Positions 24,070 to 33,014 of a stretch of DNA of 35,318 nucleotides are shown here, piece by piece. Numbering within the stretch: position 1 is the first letter of the stretch; each line of letters starts with the position of its first letter. The DNA is taken from contig NZ_JAEKKT010000190.1 in the NCBI RefSeq assembly GCF_019510245.1, positions 1 to 35,318 on the forward strand, in the 5' to 3' direction. Below the pieces are notes generated by a model that was not told where the DNA came from, did not search any database, and worked only from the letters and a program-made list of their open reading frames with translations. The position numbers and the translations under genes were made by a program. The DNA comes from Streptomyces sp. Lineage in GTDB: Bacteria; Actinomycetota; Actinomycetes; Streptomycetales; Streptomycetaceae.

Positions 24070-26016
24070 TCAGACCGCCCTCATCAGCAGGGTCGCGGCG
24101 ACCAGGAGGGCAGCGCCGCCGAACATCGAGACCGCGTACGAGCGCGCGTAGCCGTTCTGCAGTTTGCGCAGCCGGCCGGAGAGTCCGCCGAAGCCCGCCG
24201 CCGTGCCGTTGACGACGCCGTCAACCAGGGTGTGGTCGACATATACAAGGGAGCGGGTGAGGTGTTCGCCGCCGCGGACCAGGACGACGTGGTTGAAGTC
24301 GTCCTGGAGGAGGTCGCGGCGGGCCGCGCGGGTGAGCAGCGAGCCGCGCGGGGCGACGGCGGGCACGGGGCGGCGCCCGTACTGCAGGTAGGCGATGCCC
24401 ACGCCGATGATCAGGCAGACCATGGTGGCGCCGGTGACGACGCCCGCGCTGATCGGGGAGTCGCCCTCGCTGTGGCCGGTGATCGGCTCCAGCCAGTGCA
24501 GGAAGCGGTCGCCGATGCTGAAGAAGCCGCCGGCGAAGACCGAGCCGACCGCCAGGACGATCATGGGGATGGTCATGACCTTCGGGGACTCGTGCGGGTG
24601 CGGCTCGGCGTGCTCGCCGTGGTGTTCGGCGGCGGGCTCGGCGCTGGGGGCCTCCGGGGAGCGGGTGGGCTGGTTGCGCCAGCGTTCCTCGCCGAAGAAC
24701 GTCATCAGCATCACGCGCGTCATGTAGAAGGCGGTGATGGCCGCGCCGACCAGGGCGCAGGTGCCGAGGATCCAGCCCTCGGTGCCGCCCTTGGCGAACG
24801 CCGCCTCGATGATCTTGTCCTTGGAGAAGAAGCCGGACAGGCCCGGGAAGCCGATGATCGCGAGGTAGCCGAGGCCGAAAGTGATGAAGGTGACGGGCAT
24901 GTACTTGCGCAGGCCGCCGTACTTGCGCATGTCGACCTCGTCGTTCATGCCGTGCATGACGGAGCCGGCGCCGAGGAAGAGTCCGGCCTTGAAGAAGCCG
25001 TGCGTCACCAGGTGCATGATCGCGAAGACGTAGCCGATCGGGCCGAGGCCGGCGGCGAGGACCATGTAGCCGATCTGCGACATGGTCGAGCCGGCGAGGG
25101 CCTTCTTGATGTCGTCCTTGGCGCAACCGACGATCGCACCGAAGAGGAGGGTGACGGCGCCGACGACGGTGACGACCAGCTGGGCGTCGGGGGCCGCGTT
25201 GAAGACGGCTCCGGAGCGGACGATGAGGTAGACGCCCGCGGTCACCATGGTCGCCGCGTGGATGAGGGCGGAGACCGGGGTGGGGCCTTCCATGGCGTCC
25301 CCGAGCCAGGACTGCAGCGGTACCTGGGCGGACTTGCCGCAGGCGGCGAGCAGCAGCATGAGGCCGATCGCGGTGAGCCTGCCCTCGGAGGCGTCGGTGG
25401 CGTGGCTGAGGACCGGGCCGAACGCGAACGTGCCGAACGTCGTGAACATCAGCATGATCGCGATCGACAGGCCCATGTCGCCGACGCGGTTGACGATGAA
25501 GGCCTTCTTGGCCGCGGTCGCGGCGCTGGGCTTGTGCTGCCAGAAGCCGATCAGCAGGTAGGAGGCGAGGCCGACGCCCTCCCAGCCCACGTACAGCAGC
25601 AGGTAGTTGTCGGCGAGGACGAGCAGCAGCATCGCCGCGAGGAACAGGTTGAGGTAGCCGAAGAAGCGGCGGCGCCGTTCGTCGTGCTCCATGTACCCGA
25701 CCGAGTACAGGTGGATGAGCGAGCCGACGCCGGTGATCAGCAGGACGAACGTCATCGACAACTGGTCGAGGCGGAAGGTGACGTCCGCCTGGAAGCCCTC
25801 CACCGGCACCCAGGTGTACAGGTGCTGCATCAGGGTGCGGTGTTCGGGGTTCTTGCCGAGCAGGTCGGCGAAGAGGATGACGCCGAACACGAAGGACGTC
25901 GTCGACAGGATCGTGCCGATCCAGTGTCCTACGGCGTCCAGGCGCCTGCCACCGACGAGCAGGACGGCCGCTCCGAGCAGGGGCGCCGCGATGAGCAGCG
26001 CAATCAGGTTCTCCAC
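24070..26016 (-). CDS. nuoL: NADH-quinone oxidoreductase subunit L
   Basis: 648 aa (E. coli 613). Distal antiporter-like subunit with about 16 helices and the long lateral helix at the C-terminus. Functional residues: Glu in LLYVGWEGVGLASYLLIGFW and Lys in ACGKSAQVPLQSWLGDAM, plus CAKDDIKKALAGSTMSQIGYM. A His/Glu-rich loop (AAEHHGEHAEPHPHESPK, about residues 460-480) interrupts the C-terminal helices and may bind metal or simply be a hydrophilic insert. It begins with GTG 26016, 14 nt after the nuoK stop, with AAGGGG upstream. Confidence 0.97.
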   Translation of the reverse strand: MENLIALLIAAPLLGAAVLLVGGRRLDAVGHWIGTILSTTSFVFGVILFADLLGKNPEHRTLMQHLYTWVPVEGFQADVTFRLDQLSMTFVLLITGVGSLIHLYSVGYMEHDERRRRFFGYLNLFLAAMLLLVLADNYLLLYVGWEGVGLASYLLIGFWQHKPSAATAAKKAFIVNRVGDMGLSIAIMLMFTTFGTFAFGPVLSHATDASEGRLTAIGLMLLLAACGKSAQVPLQSWLGDAMEGPTPVSALIHAATMVTAGVYLIVRSGAVFNAAPDAQLVVTVVGAVTLLFGAIVGCAKDDIKKALAGSTMSQIGYMVLAAGLGPIGYVFAIMHLVTHGFFKAGLFLGAGSVMHGMNDEVDMRKYGGLRKYMPVTFITFGLGYLAIIGFPGLSGFFSKDKIIEAAFAKGGTEGWILGTCALVGAAITAFYMTRVMLMTFFGEERWRNQPTRSPEAPSAEPAAEHHGEHAEPHPHESPKVMTIPMIVLAVGSVFAGGFFSIGDRFLHWLEPITGHSEGDSPISAGVVTGATMVCLIIGVGIAYLQYGRRPVPAVAPRGSLLTRAARRDLLQDDFNHVVLVRGGEHLTRSLVYVDHTLVDGVVNGTAAGFGGLSGRLRKLQNGYARSYAVSMFGGAALLVAATLLMRAV

Positions 26017-26030
26017 GATTCAGCGACCCC

Positions 26031-26330
26031 TTACAGCTTCATCAGGCTGGCGTCGTCGACCGAGGCCGAGTGGCGGGTACGGAACAGCGACACGATGATC
26101 GCGAGCCCGACCACGACCTCCGCGGCGGCGACGACCATCGTGAAGAAGGCGATGATCTGGCCGTCGAGATTGCCGTGCATCCGGGAGAAGACGACGAACG
26201 CGAGGTTGCAGGCGTTCAGCATGAGCTCGATGCACATGAAGACGACGATCGCGTTCCGTCTGATCAGCACACCGGTGGCGCCGATGGTGAACAACAGGGC
26301 GGCGAGGTAGAGGTAGTAGACGGGGTTCAC
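26031..26330 (-). CDS. nuoK: NADH-quinone oxidoreductase subunit K
   Basis: 99 aa with three membrane helices, as in other bacteria (100 aa in E. coli). The two buried glutamates of the proton path are visible in FMCIELMLNACNLAF and FFTMVVAAAEVVVGLAI. It starts with GTG 26330, which overlaps the nuoJ stop as GTGA. Homologous to antiporter subunit MrpC. The TAA stop is followed 14 nt later by nuoL. Confidence 0.97.
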   Translation of the reverse strand: MNPVYYLYLAALLFTIGATGVLIRRNAIVVFMCIELMLNACNLAFVVFSRMHGNLDGQIIAFFTMVVAAAEVVVGLAIIVSLFRTRHSASVDDASLMKL

Positions 26331-27172
26331 TTCGACGCCTCCTCGCTGCGCTTGAAGTGCGCGGGCTCGACCGGGGTGCGCTCCAGCCGTTCCTCCGAGC
26401 GCTGTTCCAGGGCCCGCAGGTCGCCGAGCGCCTCGGCTGAGACGTCACGGATCTGGCCACGGTCGCGGAGCGTCTTGCTGACGGTGAGCTCGGACGGGGT
26501 GCCGTCGGGGAGCAGCCCGGCGATGTCCACGGCGTTGTGCCGGGCGTAGACGCCGGGGGCGGGCAGCGGCGGCAGGTGCTTGCCGTCGCGGACGCGCTGC
26601 TCGGACTGCTCGCGCTGGGTCCTGGCGCGCTCGGTGCGCTCGCGGTGGGTGAGCACCATGGCGCCGATGGCGGCGGTGATGAGCAGGGCGCCGGTGATTT
26701 CGAAGGCGAAGACGTACTTGGTGAAGATGAGGGCGGCGAGGCCCTCCACGTTGCCGTTGGCGTTGGCCTGGCCGGTGCCCGCGAAGTCCTTCAGGGAGGC
26801 GTTGGCGATGCCCGCGAGGAGCAGGACGCCGAAGCCGACCCCGCACAGAAGGGCCAGCCAGCGCTGCCCCTTGATGGTCTCCTTCAGGGAGTCGGCGGCG
26901 GTCACACCGACCAGCATCACGACGAAGAGGAACAGCATCATGATCGCGCCGGTGTAGACGACGATCTGCACGATGCCGAGGAAGTAGGCGCCGTTGGCGA
27001 GGTAGAACACCGCCAGGACGATCATGGTTCCGGCGAGTGACAGCGCGCTGTGCACGGCCCGCTTCATGAAGACGGTCGACAGGGCGCCGATCACGGCGAC
27101 GGTGCCGAGGACCCAGAACTGGAAGGCCTCGCCGGTGGAGGTGGTGTAGGCGGCGAGCTGCTGCGGGTTCAT
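26327..27172 (-). CDS. nuoJ: NADH-quinone oxidoreductase subunit J with long C-terminal tail
   Basis: 281 aa from ATG 27172, which overlaps the nuoI stop (ATGA). Five helices occupy about residues 15-190, including the conserved VQIVVYTGAIMMLFLFVVMLVG region with the pi-bulge tyrosine. E. coli NuoJ has 184 residues; here the last ~85 residues are a charged soluble tail (RERTERARTQREQSEQRV ... LRALEQRSEERLER), with Arg/Glu heptad-like stretches that may form a coiled coil. The open frame upstream of 27172 belongs to nuoI in another frame. Confidence 0.96.
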   Translation of the reverse strand: MNPQQLAAYTTSTGEAFQFWVLGTVAVIGALSTVFMKRAVHSALSLAGTMIVLAVFYLANGAYFLGIVQIVVYTGAIMMLFLFVVMLVGVTAADSLKETIKGQRWLALLCGVGFGVLLLAGIANASLKDFAGTGQANANGNVEGLAALIFTKYVFAFEITGALLITAAIGAMVLTHRERTERARTQREQSEQRVRDGKHLPPLPAPGVYARHNAVDIAGLLPDGTPSELTVSKTLRDRGQIRDVSAEALGDLRALEQRSEERLERTPVEPAHFKRSEEASK

Positions 27173-27810
27173 CGGCCGATCACCTCCTGCGAGGCCGGTT
27201 CGTCCGGGCCGGAGGTGGAGTCGGCCTCCTGGGGGACTTCGCCCTTGGAGACGGCCACCTGGCGTACGGTCCCGGGCGCGGCCTCGGTGACCAGGCCCCG
27301 GTAGTAGTCCTGTTCGTCGGTCCCCGGGAAGATCGCGTGCGGCGAGTCGACCATGCCGTCCTCGAGTCCGGCGAGGAGCTGTTCCTTGGTGTAGATGAGG
27401 TTGGCGCGGCTGCTGTCGGCCAGTTCGAACTCGTTGGTCATCGTGAGGGCGCGCGTGGGGCACGCCTCGATGCACAGGCCGCACAGGATGCAGCGGGCGT
27501 AGTTGATCTGGTAGACGCGGCCGTAGCGCTCGCCGGGCGAGTAGCGCTCCTCGTCGGTGTTGTCGGCGCCTTCCACGTAGATGGCGTCGGCGGGGCAGGC
27601 CCAGGCGCACAGCTCGCAGCCGATGCACTTCTCCAGGCCGTCCGGATGGCGGTTGAGCTGGTGCCGTCCGTGGAACCGCGGGGCCGTGGTCTTCTTCTGC
27701 TCCGGGTACTGCTCGGTCAGCCGCTTCTTGAACATGGCCTTGAAGGTCACGCCGAAGCCGGCGACGGGGTTCTGGAAACCGGGCTTGGTCTCCTTGGGCT
27801 CCTCAGCCAT
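27169..27810 (-). CDS. nuoI: NADH-quinone oxidoreductase subunit I
   Basis: 213 aa from ATG 27810, with AAAGGAGG 7 nt upstream; an in-frame start 60 bp earlier would lie deep in nuoH and is rejected. Two 4Fe-4S motifs, CIGCELCAWACP (Cys62, 65, 68, 72) and CILCGLCIEACP (Cys107, 110, 113, 117), hold clusters N6a and N6b that pass electrons from NuoG to the quinone-reducing NuoB side. The C-terminal ~60 residues are an acidic, low-complexity extension compared with the 180-aa E. coli protein. It overlaps nuoH by 8 bp and nuoJ by 4 bp. Confidence 0.97.
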   Translation of the reverse strand: MAEEPKETKPGFQNPVAGFGVTFKAMFKKRLTEQYPEQKKTTAPRFHGRHQLNRHPDGLEKCIGCELCAWACPADAIYVEGADNTDEERYSPGERYGRVYQINYARCILCGLCIEACPTRALTMTNEFELADSSRANLIYTKEQLLAGLEDGMVDSPHAIFPGTDEQDYYRGLVTEAAPGTVRQVAVSKGEVPQEADSTSGPDEPASQEVIGR

Positions 27811-29167
27811 CGGACGCCTCCTTTCCATCCGTAGGTCCGTCACTGACAGTGTCCGGGCCGCCACTGACAATCAGCTCGCGCTCCCGGCGGGGGGTGCGCC
27901 GGGGCACCGGCGGCAGTTCCTGTCCGGGCAGCGGCGGTACGGGGAAGCCGCCCGCCATCGGGTCGAACGCGGCCGGTTCGGCGGCGGGCTGTGCGGCTTC
28001 CTTGCCCTTGTCGCGGAAGATGTCGACGACGAAGGACAGCAGGAGCAGGGCGAGGACTCCGCCGCCGACGTAGAGGGCGATGTCGGCGAAGCCGTAGTTC
28101 TGGTTGCGCAGGGTCCGCACCGTCGCGACGAGCATCAGCCAGACGACGGAGACCGGGATGAGGACCTTCCAGCCGAGCTTCATCAGCTGGTCGTAGCGCA
28201 CGCGCGGGAGCGTGCCGCGTACCCAGACGAAGCCGAACAGCAGCAGGACGACCTTGGCGACGAACCAGAGCATCGGCCACCAGCCGTGGTTGGCGCCGGC
28301 CCAGACGGTGCTGATCGGCCAGGGGGCCCGCCAGCCGCCGAGGAACAGGGTGGTCGACACGGCCGAGACCGTCACCATGTTGACGTACTCGGCGAGCATG
28401 AACATCGCGAACTTGATCGACGAGTACTCGGTGTTGAAGCCGCCGACGAGGTCGCCCTCGGACTCGGGCATGTCGAACGGGGCGCGGTTGGTCTCGCCGA
28501 TCATGGTGACGACGTAGATGACGAACGAGACCGGCAGCAGCAGGATGTACCAGCGGCCCTGCTGCTGGTCGACGATCGTGGACGTCGACATCGAGCCGGA
28601 GTACAGGAACACGGAGGCGAACGCGGCGCCCATGGCGATCTCGTAGGAGATCATCTGGGCGCAGGAGCGCAGGCCGCCGAGGAGCGGGTAGGTGGAGCCG
28701 GAGCTCCAGCCGGCGAGGACGATGCCGTAGATGCCGACGGAGGCGACCGCGAGGATGTAGAGCATCGCGATCGGCAGGTCGGTGAGCTGCATGGTGGTGC
28801 GGTGGCCGAAGATGGAGATCTCGTTGTCGGCCGGGCCGAACGGGATGACCGCGATGGCCATGAACGCCGGGATGGCCGCGACGATCGGCGCGAGGACGTA
28901 GACGGCCTTGTCGGCGCGTTTGACGACGACGTCTTCCTTGAGCATCAGTTTGATGCCGTCGGCGAGCGACTGGAGCATGCCCCAGGGACCGTGCCGGTTG
29001 GGGCCGACGCGCAACTGCATCCAGGCGACGACCTTGCGCTCCATGACGATGGAGATCAGCACGGTCACCATCAGGAAGGCGAAGCAGAAGACCGCCTTGA
29101 GGACGACCAGCCACCAGGGGTCGCGGCCGAACATGGAGAGGTCTTCTGCGGCGAGGAACGGGCTCAT
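27803..29167 (-). CDS. nuoH: NADH-quinone oxidoreductase subunit H
   Basis: 454 aa, ATG 29167 overlapping the nuoG stop (ATGA). Eight membrane helices form the quinone-entry subunit. Conserved cytosolic loops are present: MERKVVAWMQLRVGPNRHGPWG near the first loop, SIFGHRTTMQL, and the acidic loop GETNRAPFDMPESEGDLVGGFNTEY. LPRVRYDQLMKLGWKVLIP marks the C-terminal helices. E. coli NuoH has 325 residues; the extra ~75 at the end are Pro/Arg-rich and soluble (PVPPLPGQELPPVPRRTPRRE), a feature of actinobacterial proteins. It overlaps nuoI by 8 bp. Confidence 0.97.
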   Translation of the reverse strand: MSPFLAAEDLSMFGRDPWWLVVLKAVFCFAFLMVTVLISIVMERKVVAWMQLRVGPNRHGPWGMLQSLADGIKLMLKEDVVVKRADKAVYVLAPIVAAIPAFMAIAVIPFGPADNEISIFGHRTTMQLTDLPIAMLYILAVASVGIYGIVLAGWSSGSTYPLLGGLRSCAQMISYEIAMGAAFASVFLYSGSMSTSTIVDQQQGRWYILLLPVSFVIYVVTMIGETNRAPFDMPESEGDLVGGFNTEYSSIKFAMFMLAEYVNMVTVSAVSTTLFLGGWRAPWPISTVWAGANHGWWPMLWFVAKVVLLLFGFVWVRGTLPRVRYDQLMKLGWKVLIPVSVVWLMLVATVRTLRNQNYGFADIALYVGGGVLALLLLSFVVDIFRDKGKEAAQPAAEPAAFDPMAGGFPVPPLPGQELPPVPRRTPRRERELIVSGGPDTVSDGPTDGKEASDG

Positions 29168-31668
29168 GCCTCCACCTCCTTGGGTGCCTCACCGGCGGTG
29201 GCCGCCGGGCCGATGCGGACGAGGGAGCCGGGCAGCGCCCCGGTGTCGGAGGCGACGCCGCCGCCGGCCGAGTTCAGCGGGAGCCAGACCACGCGGTCGG
29301 GCATCTCGGTGACCCGGACCGGGAGTTCGACGGTGCCGGAGCCCGCGGTGACGGCGATGAGGCCGCCGTTCTCGACGCCCGCCTCGGTGGCGGTCGCCGC
29401 GGACACGCGTGCGTGGGCGGCGTGCCGGGTGCCCGCCAGTGCCTCGTCGCCGTCCTGGAGGACGCCCTGGTCGAGGAGGAGCCGGTGCCCGGCGAGCACG
29501 GCCTCCCCGACGGCGGGCCTGGGCAGCGAGGCCGCCGTCTCCCGCGGTTCGGAGGCCTTGGGACCGTCCCAGGCGCCGAGCCGGTCCAGCTCCGCCCGTG
29601 CGGTGCGCAGGTCGGGCAGGCCGAGGTGGACGTCCATGGTGTCGGCGAGCATCTGCAGCACGCGCGCGTCGCTGGGCGGGAGCCGCCGGGTCATCTGGTC
29701 GGGCTTGAGGGCGGCCTCGAACAGACGCGCCCGGCCTTCCCAGTTGAGGAAGGTGCCGGCCTTCTCGGCGACCGCGGCGACCGGCAGGACGACGTCGGCG
29801 TGCTCGGTGACCTCGCTGGGCCGCAGTTCCAGCGAGACCAGGAAGCCGACGGCCTCGAGTGCCGCACGCGCGCGTGCCGGGTCGGGCAGGTCGGCGACCT
29901 CGACGCCGGCGACCAGCAGGGCGGAGAGCTCGCCGCGGGCGGCGGCCTCGATGATCTGGCCGGTGTCGCGGCCGTAGCGGAGCGGGAGTTCGGAGACGCC
30001 CCAGGCGGCGGCGACCTCGTCACGCGCGCGTGGGTCGGTGGCCGGACGACCGCCCGGCAGCAGCGACGGCAGCGCACCGGCCTCGATCGCGCCGCGCTCA
30101 CCGGCCCGGCGGGGGATCCACACCAGCTGGGCGCCGGTGGCGGTGGCGGCCCGCACGGCGGCGGTGAGACCTCCGGCGACCGCTGCCAGCCGCTCTCCCA
30201 CGACGATCACCGCGCCGCCGGTGCGCAGCGCTTCTGCGGCCTGGGCACCGGACTCCTCCAGGCCGACGCCGCTCGCGAGGGCGTCCAGCCACTCGGTCTC
30301 GGTGCCGGGTGCGGCAGGCAGCAGTGTGCCGCCGGCCTTCTCCAGCCCGCGCGTGGCGTACGTGGCGAGGGAGAACACCTGCTGCTTGTGCTTGCGCCAG
30401 GCCTTGCGCAGCCGCAGGAAGACGCCGGGGGCCTCCTCCTCCGACTCGAACCCGACCAGGAGGACGGCGGGCGCCTTCTCCAGGGAGGTGTAGGTGACGC
30501 CCGTACCGTCCAGGTCGCGGCCGCGGCCGGCGATCCGTGCGGCCAGGAAGTCGGCCTCCTCGCTGCTGTGCACGCGCGCGCGGAAGTCGATGTCGTTGGT
30601 GTCGAGGGCCACGCGCGCGAACTTGCTGTACGCGTAGGCGTCCTCGACGGTGAGCCGGCCGCCGGTGAGGACGCCGGCCCGGGAGCGGGCGGCGGCCAGG
30701 CCCCGGGCGGCCGCTTCGAGGGCCTCGGGCCAGGAGGCGGGTTCGAGGACGCCCTGGTCGTTGCGGACCAGGGGGGTCTCCAGGCGGTCCTTCTGCTGCG
30801 TGTACCGGAACGCGAAGCGTCCCTTGTCGCAGATCCACTCCTCGTTGACCTCGGGGTCGTTGGCGGCGAGCCGCCGCATGACCTTGCCGCGCCGGTGGTC
30901 GGTGCGGGTGGCGCAGCCGCCCGAGCAGTGCTCGCACACCGACGGCGAGGAGATCAGGTCGAAGGGCCGGGAGCGGAAGCGATACGCCGCCGAGGTCAGC
31001 GCGCCGACCGGGCAGATCTGGATGGTGTTCCCGGAGAAGTACGACTCGAACGGGTCGCCCTCGCCGGTGCCGACCTGCTGGAGGGCGCCGCGCTCCAGGA
31101 GTTCGATCATCGGGTCGCCGGCGACCTGGTTGGAGAACCGGGTGCAGCGGGCGCACAGCACGCACCGCTCGCGGTCGAGGAGCACCTGGGTGGAGATCGG
31201 GACGGGCTTCTCGTAGGTGCGTTTGCGGCCGTCGAAGCGGGACTCGGCGTTGCCGTGGGACATCGCCTGGTTCTGCAGCGGGCACTCGCCGCCCTTGTCG
31301 CAGACCGGGCAGTCCAGCGGGTGGTTGATGAGCAGCAGCTCCATCACGCCGTGCTGGGCCTTCTCCGCCACGGGCGAGGTGAGGTGAGTCTTCACCACCA
31401 TGCCGTCCGTACAGGTGATCGTGCAGGAGGCCATGGGCTTGCGCTGGCCCTCGACCTCGACGATGCACTGGCGGCAGGCGCCGGCCGGGTCGAGCAGGGG
31501 GTGGTCGCAGAAGCGCGGGATCTCGATGCCGAGCTGTTCGGCGGCGCGGATGACCAGGGTGCCCTTGGGCACGCTGATCTCGATGCCGTCGATCGTCAGC
31601 GTGACGAGGTCCTCCGGCGGGACCGCCGCCGCTCCCCCCGACGAGGGGGAACTCGTGGTCACGGTCAT
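29164..31668 (-). CDS. nuoG: NADH-quinone oxidoreductase subunit G
   Basis: 834 aa. N-terminal ferredoxin domain binds 2Fe-2S N1b (CDHPLLDPAGACRQCIVEVEG ... MASC), followed by the His-ligated 4Fe-4S N5 (HPLDCPVCDKGGECPLQ) and N4 (CVLCARC with QICPVGALT). A further CEHCSGGC followed 28 residues later by Cys (IWICDKG-like EEWICDKG) fits the C-x2-C-x3-C-x27-C motif of the extra N7 cluster known in E. coli and Thermus. The rest is a molybdopterin-oxidoreductase-like domain that has lost the cofactor role. ATG 31668 is preceded by GGAGGT and overlaps the nuoF stop. Confidence 0.97.
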   Translation of the reverse strand: MTVTTSSPSSGGAAAVPPEDLVTLTIDGIEISVPKGTLVIRAAEQLGIEIPRFCDHPLLDPAGACRQCIVEVEGQRKPMASCTITCTDGMVVKTHLTSPVAEKAQHGVMELLLINHPLDCPVCDKGGECPLQNQAMSHGNAESRFDGRKRTYEKPVPISTQVLLDRERCVLCARCTRFSNQVAGDPMIELLERGALQQVGTGEGDPFESYFSGNTIQICPVGALTSAAYRFRSRPFDLISSPSVCEHCSGGCATRTDHRRGKVMRRLAANDPEVNEEWICDKGRFAFRYTQQKDRLETPLVRNDQGVLEPASWPEALEAAARGLAAARSRAGVLTGGRLTVEDAYAYSKFARVALDTNDIDFRARVHSSEEADFLAARIAGRGRDLDGTGVTYTSLEKAPAVLLVGFESEEEAPGVFLRLRKAWRKHKQQVFSLATYATRGLEKAGGTLLPAAPGTETEWLDALASGVGLEESGAQAAEALRTGGAVIVVGERLAAVAGGLTAAVRAATATGAQLVWIPRRAGERGAIEAGALPSLLPGGRPATDPRARDEVAAAWGVSELPLRYGRDTGQIIEAAARGELSALLVAGVEVADLPDPARARAALEAVGFLVSLELRPSEVTEHADVVLPVAAVAEKAGTFLNWEGRARLFEAALKPDQMTRRLPPSDARVLQMLADTMDVHLGLPDLRTARAELDRLGAWDGPKASEPRETAASLPRPAVGEAVLAGHRLLLDQGVLQDGDEALAGTRHAAHARVSAATATEAGVENGGLIAVTAGSGTVELPVRVTEMPDRVVWLPLNSAGGGVASDTGALPGSLVRIGPAATAGEAPKEVEA

Positions 31669-33014
31669 GCGTTCACCTCCGGGCGGTCCGCCCAGGCCGT
31701 CGACTTGGCCGGGTCGAAGGGGCAGCCCCGGCCCGTGATGTGCTGTTCGTACTCCTCGCGGAAGTACTTGAGCGAGGAGAAGATCGGGGACGCTGCGCCG
31801 TCACCGAGGGCGCAGAAGGACTTGCCGTTGATGTTGTCGGCGATGTCGTTCAGCTTGTCGAGGTCAGACATCACGCCCTTGCCGGCCTCGATGTCGCGCA
31901 GCAGCTGCACGAGCCAGTAGGTGCCTTCGCGGCAGGGGGTGCACTTGCCACAGGACTCGTGGGCGTAGAACTCGGTCCAGCGGGTGACGGCGCGCACGAC
32001 GCAGGTGGTCTCGTCGAAGCACTGGAGTGCTTTGGTGCCGAGCATGGAACCGGCGGCGCCCACTCCTTCGTAGTCGAGGGGGACGTCGAGGTGCTCGTCG
32101 GTGAACATGGGCGTCGAGGAGCCGCCGGGGGTCCAGAACTTCAGGCGGTGGCCGGTACGCATCCCGCCGCTCATGTCGAGGAGCTGGCGCAGGGTGATGC
32201 CGAGCGGTGCCTCGTACTGGCCGGGGCTCGCGACGTGGCCGCTGAGGGAGTAGAGCGTGAAGCCGGGTGACTTCTCGCTCCCCATCGACCTGAACCATTC
32301 CTTGCCCTTGTGCAGGATGGCGGGAACCGAGGCGATGGACTCGACGTTGTTCACAACAGTCGGGCAGGCATAGAGCCCTTCGACAGCCGGGAAGGGGGGA
32401 CGCAGCCGCGGTTGGCCGCGGCGGCCTTCGAGCGAGTCGAGCAGTGCGGTCTCCTCACCGCAGATGTACGCGCCGGCGCCGGCGTGCACGGTGAGTTGCA
32501 GGTCGAGCCCGCTGCCGAGGATGTTCTCGCCGAGGTAGCCGGCCGCGTAGGCCTCGCGCACGGCCTCGTGCAACCGCCGCAGGACGGGGACGACTTCACC
32601 ACGCAGGTAGATGAAGGCGTGCGACGACCGGATGGCGTAGCACGCGATCACGATGCCCTCGATGAGGCTGTGCGGGTTGGCGAAGAGGAGCGGGATGTCC
32701 TTGCAGGTCCCGGGCTCGGATTCGTCGGCGTTGACAACTAGATAGTGCGGTTTGCCGTCTCCCTGCGGAATGAACTGCCACTTCATCCCGGTGGGGAATC
32801 CCGCGCCGCCGCGGCCGCGCAGTCCGGACTCCTTGACATAGGCGATCAGGTCGTCCGGTGACATGGCGAGCGCCTTGCGGAGCCCCTCGTATCCCTCGTG
32901 CCTGCGGTAGACGTCGAGCGTCCAGGACCGGTCCTCGTCCCAGAAGGCCGACAGCACGGGTGCGAGCAGCTTCTCGGGGCTGGTGTCCTTGAGGTCGGGT
33001 ACCACCGTCATCAC
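31665..33014 (-). CDS. nuoF: NADH-quinone oxidoreductase subunit F
   Basis: 449 aa from GTG 33014; ATG at 33011 is an equally good start, one codon later, in a TGATG junction with nuoE. NADH is oxidised here: GLRGRGGAGFPTGMKW binds NADH/FMN, GAGAYICGEETALLDSLEG is the FMN region, and ESCGKCTPCREGTYWL with the distant Cys of SFCALGDGA bind 4Fe-4S N3. Length equals that of E. coli (445). It forms the NADH-dehydrogenase module with NuoE and NuoG in the cytosol. GGAGGGGGA precedes the start. Confidence 0.97.
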   Translation of the reverse strand: MMTVVPDLKDTSPEKLLAPVLSAFWDEDRSWTLDVYRRHEGYEGLRKALAMSPDDLIAYVKESGLRGRGGAGFPTGMKWQFIPQGDGKPHYLVVNADESEPGTCKDIPLLFANPHSLIEGIVIACYAIRSSHAFIYLRGEVVPVLRRLHEAVREAYAAGYLGENILGSGLDLQLTVHAGAGAYICGEETALLDSLEGRRGQPRLRPPFPAVEGLYACPTVVNNVESIASVPAILHKGKEWFRSMGSEKSPGFTLYSLSGHVASPGQYEAPLGITLRQLLDMSGGMRTGHRLKFWTPGGSSTPMFTDEHLDVPLDYEGVGAAGSMLGTKALQCFDETTCVVRAVTRWTEFYAHESCGKCTPCREGTYWLVQLLRDIEAGKGVMSDLDKLNDIADNINGKSFCALGDGAASPIFSSLKYFREEYEQHITGRGCPFDPAKSTAWADRPEVNA